Shown here piece after piece: positions 57,404 through 64,000 of a stretch of DNA of 64,000 bases. Both the position numbers and the translations under genes were made by a program. This DNA comes from Rhizobium sp. Root483D2 (GTDB taxonomy: Bacteria; Pseudomonadota; Alphaproteobacteria; Rhizobiales; Rhizobiaceae), in assembly GCF_001426685.1 (NCBI RefSeq), contig NZ_LMFB01000009.1, forward strand, positions 1 through 64,000. Reading direction: 5' to 3'. The notes below the pieces were generated by a model, which saw only the letters and a list, made by a program, of their open reading frames with translations, was not told where the DNA came from and did not search any database. Each line of letters starts with the position of its first letter. Position 1 is the stretch's first letter.

Positions 57404-57704
57404 ACTCCATTCGACACTATAAGTTGACCTGAACTCTCAGCTTCAATGCGCGGCGTCAACGGCAAAGCAGCAACGATGTGGAAACCGCGCATAGATTTCT
57501 GTGGGATCCTACAAAACCGGGGAATTGTACAATACTGGATAAAGTCACTCCAGTTAATAGATGCATCGGGGATGATGACATTGAGCGGACACGACGCCGG
57601 CGGCTTGATTCGCTCGCGACAGCCGGATGCGATGGTTATCGGCGCCCGAAAACCGTGTCGGCCCCGCCGATCACCCGCAGTTACGTCAGTTTGGATTTAA
57701 GAAA
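57404..57704. promoter_or_regulatory. Divergent control region between the siderophore operon and its receptor
   Basis: No gene is supported here. ATTGTACAAT (57524-57533) is a perfect 10-bp palindrome. AAGTTGACCTGAACT (57421-57435) resembles one arm of the dyad at 51755-51788. I cannot identify a clear Fur, RirA or Irr iron box by eye. Iron control would be normal for such genes, and the AraC regulator at 59877 may act here. Confidence 0.4.
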
Positions 57705-59837
57705 ATGGACATCGACAGAACAGGCGCCCGGTCACGGCAGGCCCCGATCCGCCATCGCAACGCGCTGCTTTTCGCCTGCACGGCACTTGTCACGCTGATA
57801 CCAGGCTATTCGATTGCCCAGGACGCCACTAGCAGCGCCACGGCGCTGGAGACGCTCACTGTGCAGGCGGGGTCTGGCGCAGGCGTCCTGAACACGGATG
57901 ACGACTCGCGCTCGATCGTTGCCACGGAAACGACCGGCGCCGGCAAGATGCCGACGGATATTCTGACGGAACCCGCCTCGGTCTCCGTCATCACCTCCAA
58001 GGAAATCCAGGAACGCGCCGCCGATACCGTCGAGCAGGTCGTGCAGTACACGGCTGGCGTGACCACCGATTTCTACGGCTCAGACGACCGCTATGACTAT
58101 TTCGACATTCGCGGCTTCACGCCCTACACCTATCGCGACGGTCTGGCGATCGGCCGGACCTTTGCGGGGGTCCGCGAAGAACCCTACGCCTTCGAACGTA
58201 TCGAGGTCCTGAAGGGCGCCAGTTCCGCAGGTTTCGGCGCAGCCGAGCCGGGCGGATCGGTGAACTACGTCACGAAAACACCTAAGAATGAGCGTTTCGG
58301 CGAAGTCTATGGCACCGGCGGCTCGTTTGCGCACAAAGAGCTGGGCTTCGATTTCGGCGACAATTTTACCGAGGACGATACCTTGTCCTACCGTTTGACC
58401 GGCAAGTTTCAGCGGTCGGACGCCGAGTACGATTATTCGCAGGATGACGAGAACTTCATCATGGGCGGCCTGACCTGGCGCCCGACCGACGCGACAAGCC
58501 TGACATTCGTCTTCGATCATCTCGACAAGGACGGGGTTCCCGGCAGCGGCGGCCACCCGCTCGGCACAGATTTCGACCGGGACAAATTCTTCGGCGAACC
58601 GGATTATTATTTCAGCGAGACGAACCGCAACACGTATAGCGTCCTGTTCGACCACGATTTCGGCAATGGCCTCAGCTTCCATTCCAATGCCCGCTACAGC
58701 AATCTGAATGACGGATTCGGCAGTGCCTATATCGGCAGCACGCCGACAGACGGCTCAACCGAAGCTGGCCGTTATTTCTTCGGCAATGATAAATCGACCG
58801 AGCAGTTCATCATTGACGCGCATCTGGTCTACGAGACGAATTTCAACGATGTGGAGAGCCGCACCCTTTTCGGAGCCGACTACAACAAATACGAGTCCGA
58901 CAGCGACAACTTCTATACATCAGCACCGCCGATCAACTGGGAAAACCCGATCTATTCCGGTGGCCCTGGTTCTCTGGTGCCTTATGCCAGCACGAACAAC
59001 GACCAGAAGACCAACGGGCTTTATCTGCAGCAGGATTTGACCTTCTTCGACAAGCTCACAGTCAGCGTCGGGCTGCGCAACGACTGGCTCGATCTCAGCG
59101 AAACAAATCTTATCGCGGGCTCGACGGTTGCCGGTACCCACAGCGAGTTCACGAAGCGGTTCGGTGTCAGCTACAAGCTGACCGAGGAACTGGTTCCCTA
59201 TATCAGCTACGCCGAATCTGCGGCGCCGCCCGCCTCGGGCGCCGACCCGACGACCGGAAAGCAGTACGAAGCCGGGATCAAATACCGGCCGGAGGGTTTT
59301 CCAGCACTGATCACCGCTTCCATCTACGATCTGACCAAGGGCAATATTACCGTCTTTGATCAGGTGACATACCTGCCGCAAACGGTCGATAAGGTCAGGC
59401 ATCGCGGTTTCGAACTCGAAGCCAAGGCGGAAGTGACCAACAATATCAATGTCATCGCAGCCTATAGCTATATCGACTCCAAAATCGATGAGCCCGGCGG
59501 CGACAATGACGGCAACCGCCTCATGCGCGTGCCCAAGCATCTGGCATCGGTCTGGGGCACCTATACATTGGAAGGCCAGGGCGCACGCGGCGACATGACA
59601 TTCGGGGTCGGGGCCCGCTATACGGACTCCTATTTCACGAATATCAGCAACACGACATCGTCGCAGAGCGCCGTCGTCTTCGATGCGGCCTTCACCTACA
59701 AGATCCAGGAAAACACCACATTTCAGCTGAACGTCAACAATGCGTTCGACGAAAAGCATGTGGCCAGCAAAGACAGCGGCGCGGTTTACTACAATCCCGG
59801 CCGCTCGGTTCTGGCCACGCTTCGCCAAACCTGGTGA
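57705..59837 (+). CDS. TonB-dependent siderophore receptor
   Basis: The product has about 710 residues: a signal peptide (RHRNALLFACTALVTLIPGYSIAQ), a TonB box region and plug domain (EPASVSVITSKEIQERAADTVEQVV), and a 22-strand barrel ending in LATLRQTW, with the aromatic last residue expected for outer-membrane insertion. The ATG at 57705 was chosen; the frame start at 57627 lacks a ribosome site. Motifs DYFDIRGF and RIEVLKGASSAGFGAAEPGGSVNYVTK are typical of FhuA/FpvA-like ferric-hydroxamate and ferrioxamine receptors. The siderophore type is not certain. Confidence 0.93.
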   Translation: MDIDRTGARSRQAPIRHRNALLFACTALVTLIPGYSIAQDATSSATALETLTVQAGSGAGVLNTDDDSRSIVATETTGAGKMPTDILTEPASVSVITSKEIQERAADTVEQVVQYTAGVTTDFYGSDDRYDYFDIRGFTPYTYRDGLAIGRTFAGVREEPYAFERIEVLKGASSAGFGAAEPGGSVNYVTKTPKNERFGEVYGTGGSFAHKELGFDFGDNFTEDDTLSYRLTGKFQRSDAEYDYSQDDENFIMGGLTWRPTDATSLTFVFDHLDKDGVPGSGGHPLGTDFDRDKFFGEPDYYFSETNRNTYSVLFDHDFGNGLSFHSNARYSNLNDGFGSAYIGSTPTDGSTEAGRYFFGNDKSTEQFIIDAHLVYETNFNDVESRTLFGADYNKYESDSDNFYTSAPPINWENPIYSGGPGSLVPYASTNNDQKTNGLYLQQDLTFFDKLTVSVGLRNDWLDLSETNLIAGSTVAGTHSEFTKRFGVSYKLTEELVPYISYAESAAPPASGADPTTGKQYEAGIKYRPEGFPALITASIYDLTKGNITVFDQVTYLPQTVDKVRHRGFELEAKAEVTNNINVIAAYSYIDSKIDEPGGDNDGNRLMRVPKHLASVWGTYTLEGQGARGDMTFGVGARYTDSYFTNISNTTSSQSAVVFDAAFTYKIQENTTFQLNVNNAFDEKHVASKDSGAVYYNPGRSVLATLRQTW

Positions 59838-59843
59838 GAGCTC

Positions 59844-59874
59844 TCTCCCGCCCGCAGACAGCGCTGGCGGGAGA
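59844..59874. terminator. Hairpin between receptor and AraC gene
   Basis: TCTCCCGCC and GGCGGGAGA form a perfect 9-bp stem with a 13-nt loop, followed on the plus strand by TTTC. It is a likely terminator for the receptor gene and possibly for the convergent AraC gene. Confidence 0.55.
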
Positions 59875-59876
59875 TT

Positions 59877-60806
59877 TCAGCCCTGTTGCAGCTTGCGCCA
59901 AGCGGCGGGTGTTTCGCCGGCAATCTGCCGGAACACCCGTGTCAGATGCGCCTGATCGGAAAAGCCGAGCTGTGCTGCAATGGTCGCCACCGGAAGATCG
60001 CCTTCTGCAAGCAGTTGTTTTGCCTGATCGATCCGCTTGGAAAGCTGCCATTGCAGCGGCGATTTTCCGGTCGTTTGCTTGAACACGCTGGCAAACCAGC
60101 TTTCGGAGAGATCAACCGTTGCAGCCATGTCGGCGATGGTCATCCGGTAGTCGCCACGCTTCTCGATATGGGATTGCAGCTTGTTCATCTGCGCCTGCGT
60201 CAACCTGCCGGCGGCTTTCTCGCTGGTCTCTGCGGGAATATCCAGAAGGCCGGCAACAATGCTGCCCACGAGGCTTTCGGCATAGACGGCATGTTTCGAC
60301 GGGTTTCTGATTTCGTCGGCGAGCAGTTTTGCCAGCGCTTCGATCGCCGAAACATCCTGCAGTTCCACAGGGCGGCGTATCGCTGTCTGCGCTGCCGAAC
60401 TGCCGACCGAGGGCATAAGATAACGGAGCGCCCGGTCCTTGTGCAAATGCAGATTAAGGTGGCTGAAGCGATGCGCACTCTTGCTGCTGGTCCACATCGG
60501 AACCCCGGCCGGCACATAGACGGCCCGCGCCATTGAGCGTGAATTGCGGGCGAAATCGTCGTTCCGGTTGGAAATCCGGACATTCGACGACACGTCATTG
60601 AAGAAAAACATGATCCGCGGGTCGTCGGCCAGATAATAGCCGCTGGCACCCGCCTGACTTTCCGCTTCCCACAGGACGCTGACCAGGCCATCCAACTGGC
60701 GCCACTGAACCGGAGCTGCGACCTGAATTCCTTCAGTCTTCCAGGACATGGAATGCCAGAAGCTCATTGGTAGATTGCCCGCCCTTCGAAGCTGCCGGTC
60801 CTTCAT
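59877..60806 (-). CDS. AraC-family regulator of the siderophore cluster
   Basis: The 309-residue protein has a C-terminal double HTH (MTIADMAATVDLSESWFASVFKQTTG, about 220-245; VATIAAQLGFSDQAHLTRVFRQIAGETPAAW, about 273-303) and an N-terminal ligand domain. ATG 60806 has no ribosome site; ATG 60767 (MSFWHSMSWK) has GGGCGGG upstream and may be the true start. AraC proteins such as RhrA activate siderophore genes in rhizobia, and it lies next to the receptor gene. Its inducer (perhaps the ferric siderophore) is inferred. Confidence 0.85.
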   Translation of the reverse strand: MKDRQLRRAGNLPMSFWHSMSWKTEGIQVAAPVQWRQLDGLVSVLWEAESQAGASGYYLADDPRIMFFFNDVSSNVRISNRNDDFARNSRSMARAVYVPAGVPMWTSSKSAHRFSHLNLHLHKDRALRYLMPSVGSSAAQTAIRRPVELQDVSAIEALAKLLADEIRNPSKHAVYAESLVGSIVAGLLDIPAETSEKAAGRLTQAQMNKLQSHIEKRGDYRMTIADMAATVDLSESWFASVFKQTTGKSPLQWQLSKRIDQAKQLLAEGDLPVATIAAQLGFSDQAHLTRVFRQIAGETPAAWRKLQQG

Positions 60807-60964
60807 CAGGCCGGCAGTTCAACGCATCGTGACGATCGCTTGCGCGCCGCATTAAGTTGACACGATTTGTCATATTATTAGCAAGCTGGCAAGTGAATAC
60901 GCAGTGGGACCGAATTCAGGAGGAGCGCCATACCCGTTGGATCGATAGATTTTTACCGGTCGCA

Positions 60965-60990
60965 AGCGTGCCGAAGATCGTCGGCACGCT
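60965..60990 (-). terminator. Hairpin after matC
   Basis: AGCGTGCCGA and TCGGCACGCT form a perfect 10-bp stem with a 6-nt loop (AGATCG). It is 23 nt past the matC stop. No T-run follows on the minus strand. The 205 nt between 60807 and 61012 show no gene. Confidence 0.5.
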
Positions 60991-61012
60991 GTAAAGTGGT
61001 TGTTTTCTTCGC

Positions 61013-62359
61013 TCAGATGACACCCGGCACCACGAAGACCAGCCAGGCGACGATGGGTCCGATGATGGCGATCAGGGCGCTGTAGATCAGCAGCTGCCGT
61101 AGCACCTGCTCGCGCCTGTCATCCGGCGCATTGGCAACGACAAGGGCGCCATTGGTGGAGAAGGGGCTGGTATCGACGATCGTTGTCGAGATGGCGATTG
61201 CGGCCACCACGCCGATGGCGCTGACCTGTCCCTGGAGCAGAAACGGTACGGCAAGCGGAATAATGGCACCCAGCAGCGCTGTCGAGGATGCAAAGGCGGA
61301 GACGATCGCACCGGTGAAGCAAAGCAGAAGCGCCACAAGCAGCGGCATGCCCAGGCTGGAAATGGCGTTCGCCACATAGTCGACAGTGCCCGCTTTCTCC
61401 ATGACGCCGACATAGGTGATGATACCGGCGATCAGCAACACGGTGGACCAGCTGACCTTGTCGATCGCGGCCTTCTGCGTCGATGGTGACAGCAATGCGA
61501 GCACCACAGCCACGGTCATGGCGACGAGACCGACATTGAACTTGAACACCAGGGCGCCGACGCCGAGCGCCGTCAGGCCGATCAGGGTGACGATCCGCTC
61601 GTTGTTCAGGCGCAATGTCGAAGCGGTATCGGCAGCTGTGCCATAAGCATGCTCCCTGATCGGCTTGGCCGGCGTGCCGCCATGGCCTCTGATCGTCTCC
61701 GACACGCCCTGCGGATGCAGGTCAGGGAGCGGGCCAGCGGCTGCGGCACCCTGCTTCATCACCTTTGCGCCGCCGAACACGAAAAAGACCAGCACGGCAA
61801 TCGCCAGATTGAAGAAGAAGCTGGAGAGGAAGAGCGAGGTCGGCGCGAAGGGCAGCCCGGCTTTTTCCACGATCTGGTTGGTGATCCCGCCATAGACGCT
61901 GATCGGCGAAAATCCGCCCGCCTGCGCGCCATGGATTACCATCAGACCCATCATGACGGGGTGAATGCGGTACTGCACGGCAAAACTCAATGCGACGGGC
62001 GCAAGGATGGCGACCGCCGCCGGCCCAAGCGCGCCGAAACCGGTGATGATGGCGGCGACGAGAAACATCACCCAGGGTATCAAGCCGATGCGTCCGCGCA
62101 CCATCCGGACAGCGCATTCGACGAGCCAATCGATCGTGCCGTTGATCTGCGCGATGGCAAAAAGATAGGTGACGGCAACAAGCGTCAGGAACAGATCGCT
62201 TGGAAAGCCCGCGAAAATATCGCTGGTTTTCATCCCTATGATCAGGGAGCCGAGCACGAAGGCGCCGGCAAATGCCAAGGCCCCCATATTGATCGGCTGG
62301 ATCGTCGCGACGACGAACATCGCAACGAGCAGCCCTATGGACAGAAGTTCAATACTCAT
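61013..62359 (-). CDS. matC: MatC, malonate (dicarboxylate) carrier
   Basis: The 448-residue membrane protein has about 12 hydrophobic segments in two halves split by a hydrophilic loop at about 205-250 (DLHPQGVSETIRGHGG onwards). The N-terminal half has the MatC_N look (LLSIGLLVAMFVVATIQPINMGALAFAGAFVLG). The second half has AFASSTALLGAIIPLAVPF and TTIVDTSPFSTNGAL, typical of the ion-transporter superfamily to which SLC13-type carriers belong. The ATG has a strong GGAGGGAGGGG site. It lies 95 nt after matB on the same strand, as in the rhizobial matABC operon; matA would lie right of the window. Confidence 0.87.
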   Translation of the reverse strand: MSIELLSIGLLVAMFVVATIQPINMGALAFAGAFVLGSLIIGMKTSDIFAGFPSDLFLTLVAVTYLFAIAQINGTIDWLVECAVRMVRGRIGLIPWVMFLVAAIITGFGALGPAAVAILAPVALSFAVQYRIHPVMMGLMVIHGAQAGGFSPISVYGGITNQIVEKAGLPFAPTSLFLSSFFFNLAIAVLVFFVFGGAKVMKQGAAAAGPLPDLHPQGVSETIRGHGGTPAKPIREHAYGTAADTASTLRLNNERIVTLIGLTALGVGALVFKFNVGLVAMTVAVVLALLSPSTQKAAIDKVSWSTVLLIAGIITYVGVMEKAGTVDYVANAISSLGMPLLVALLLCFTGAIVSAFASSTALLGAIIPLAVPFLLQGQVSAIGVVAAIAISTTIVDTSPFSTNGALVVANAPDDRREQVLRQLLIYSALIAIIGPIVAWLVFVVPGVI

Positions 62360-62454
62360 GAGTCCCCTCCCTCCGGCGCCTCCAGCGCCGTAGTTGTTGC
62401 AGTCGAGCTAATTTATGGATAGCGCGCACCCTCCTCCCAGAAGGTGCGGTTGTC

Positions 62455-63969
62455 TTACGTTCGTCTGTAGAGATCGGCGTATTGCTGCCGCAGGATGTTC
62501 TTTTGCACCTTGCCCATCGTGTTGCGCGGCAGGTCCTCGGCAAAGATGATGCATTTGGGTTGTTTGTAGCGGGCCAGACGGTCCTGCAGTGCGCCAACAA
62601 TGGCCTTTTCATCGACATCAGCGCCGGGTTTGCGCACGACGACGGCGGTCACGCCTTCGCCGAAATCAGGATGCGGAACACCAATCACCGCACTCTCGAA
62701 CACGCCCTCGATCAGATCGATCTCGCCTTCGACCTCTTTCGGATAGATGTTGTAACCACCGGAAATCACCAGGTCTTTTCCGCGGCCGACAATGTGCACG
62801 TAACCATCGCCGTCGATTTTGCCGAGATCGCCGCTGATGAAAAACCCGTCGGCGGTGAATTCGGCTGCGGTCTTTTCCGGCATGCGCCAATAACCCTTGA
62901 AGACGTTCGGCCCCTTGATCTCGATCATCCCGGTTTCATCCGGACCGAGTTGATCGCCGGTCGCAGGATCGGTCACGCGCACCGTCACGCCCGGCAGCGG
63001 AAAACCAACCGTTCCGGCAACCCGTTTGCCGTCATAGGGGTTCGAGGTGTTCATGTTGGTTTCGGTCATGCCGTAGCGCTCAAGGATTGCGTGACCGGTG
63101 CGGGCCTCAAATCCGGCATGGGTTTCGGCAAGCAGCGGAGCCGAACCCGAGATGAACAGGCGGATATTGGAGACAGCGTCGCGATCGAGACGCGCGCTTT
63201 GCAAGAGGCGAACGTAAAATGTGGGAACACCCATCAGCATCGTTGCCTGCGGCATCAATGAGATCACCTCGTCGGCGTCGAATTTCGACAGGAGGAACAT
63301 CGAGGCGCCGGCAAGCAATGTGACATTGGTGGCAACGAAGAGGCCATGCGTGTGGAAAATCGGCAAGGCATGGATCAGCCGGTCGGCAGCGGTGACGCGC
63401 CAGTAGTCGCGTAGGGTCATGGCGTTTGAAAGCAGATTTCCATGCGTGAGCATCGCTCCCTTGGAGCGTCCGGTGGTGCCCGATGTATAAAGGATGGCAG
63501 CCAGATCATCGGCGGAGCGCGAGGCATCGACGAAGTCTGCCGGTTCATCGCGGGCCAGATCCAGCAACGAACCGCTGCCATCGGCGTCGAGCGTTTCGAC
63601 AATGGCGCCATGCGGCCTGGCGATCGTCTCGATCCCCGCCCGTGCGGATGATGCAACGACCACCAGGCGCGGCTCGGCATCGCCGATAAAATAATCGAGT
63701 TCCGCCAGCGTATAAGCGGTGTTCAGCGGCAGGTAGACCGCGCCGCTTCGAAGACAGGCGAGATAGAGGATCAATGCCTCGGCACTTTTTTCCACCTGCA
63801 CCGCAACCCGGTCGCCGGGACGAATCCCAAGCGTGTCCATGGCACTGGCCATGCGGCCGGACAGAGCGAGCGCCTCATCATAGCTCCATGCGCGCGCGCC
63901 ACCGGTCCGGATGAACGGCGCATCTGCGGGCGCGGCCGCCCTGATGGCGTCGAATAGATAGTTGCTCAC
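62455..63969 (-). CDS. matB: MatB, malonyl-CoA synthetase
   Basis: The 504-residue ANL-superfamily ligase has the P-loop YTSGTTGRSKG (161-171), motifs GYGMTETN-like (ERYGMTETNMNTS, about 300-312) and GDLGKIDGDGYVHIVGRGKDLV, and a C-terminal lysine region (PRNTMGKVQKN, near 488). It starts with GTG at 63969 after GGAGGAGGG. It converts malonate, ATP and CoA to malonyl-CoA in the cytoplasm. The following matC makes malonate specificity much more likely than for a generic acyl-CoA ligase. Confidence 0.92.
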   Translation of the reverse strand: MSNYLFDAIRAAAPADAPFIRTGGARAWSYDEALALSGRMASAMDTLGIRPGDRVAVQVEKSAEALILYLACLRSGAVYLPLNTAYTLAELDYFIGDAEPRLVVVASSARAGIETIARPHGAIVETLDADGSGSLLDLARDEPADFVDASRSADDLAAILYTSGTTGRSKGAMLTHGNLLSNAMTLRDYWRVTAADRLIHALPIFHTHGLFVATNVTLLAGASMFLLSKFDADEVISLMPQATMLMGVPTFYVRLLQSARLDRDAVSNIRLFISGSAPLLAETHAGFEARTGHAILERYGMTETNMNTSNPYDGKRVAGTVGFPLPGVTVRVTDPATGDQLGPDETGMIEIKGPNVFKGYWRMPEKTAAEFTADGFFISGDLGKIDGDGYVHIVGRGKDLVISGGYNIYPKEVEGEIDLIEGVFESAVIGVPHPDFGEGVTAVVVRKPGADVDEKAIVGALQDRLARYKQPKCIIFAEDLPRNTMGKVQKNILRQQYADLYRRT

Positions 63970-64000
63970 TTTCGCCCTCCTCCAAGCGTCGAATTCATGA

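Overview
The window is a gene-dense, GC-rich stretch of an alphaproteobacterium, most likely a Rhizobiaceae member (Rhizobium/Agrobacterium, with Brucella/Ochrobactrum as relatives). The reasons are a SmoS-type polyol locus, a complete Brucella/Rhizobium-type erythritol (ery) locus, CIRCE-controlled groESL, malonate genes matBC of the rhizobial type, and many ABC importers. About 50 protein genes cover nearly everything. I saw no tRNA, rRNA, CRISPR array or insertion sequence.

Layout. (1) 1-7428: a hexitol catabolism locus. A LacI-type regulator, a solute-binding protein, an SDR dehydrogenase and a zinc dehydrogenase lie on the plus strand. A PfkB kinase, a GatZ-like protein and a cut-off permease lie on the minus strand. 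The set fits galactitol/altritol to tagatose to tagatose-6-phosphate to fructose-6-phosphate. (2) 7504-17763: the erythritol locus, eryD-A-B-C (minus) divergent from a leader ORF, a DUF2291 protein and eryE-F-G (plus). (3) 17995-22111: a second kinase, DeoR regulator and FAD polyol-phosphate dehydrogenase module. (4) 22160-25058: groES-groEL with a CIRCE operator, plus three small genes. (5) 25120-36317: a minus-strand run with an Opp/Dpp-type importer, a YtcJ-like amidohydrolase and a spermidine/putrescine-type importer. (6) 36442-39053: a class III aminotransferase divergent from an AraC regulator that has a sigma-54-like promoter. (7) 39081-47015: a peptide importer with a gamma-glutamyltransferase and a GntR regulator, probably for glutathione or gamma-glutamyl peptides. 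Two genes here carry an apparent single-base deletion. (8) 47346-49638: two divergent citrate-synthase-like genes, one with a DNA-binding domain, with a perfect palindrome between them. (9) 49691-52355: a two-component system divergent from a small membrane-anchored protein, with a perfect 15-bp dyad between them. (10) 52428-60806: a siderophore uptake cluster (reductase, ABC importer, TonB receptor, AraC regulator). (11) 61013-63969: malonate carrier matC and malonyl-CoA synthetase matB.

The theme is scavenging: importers are paired with the first catabolic enzymes and a local regulator, and many operon junctions are 4-nt start/stop overlaps. The points most worth a second look are the second kinase/dehydrogenase module behind eryEFG, the 56-codon leader ORF in front of DUF2291, the HTH-fused citrate synthase with its palindrome, and the paired frameshifts in the gamma-glutamyl peptide locus.
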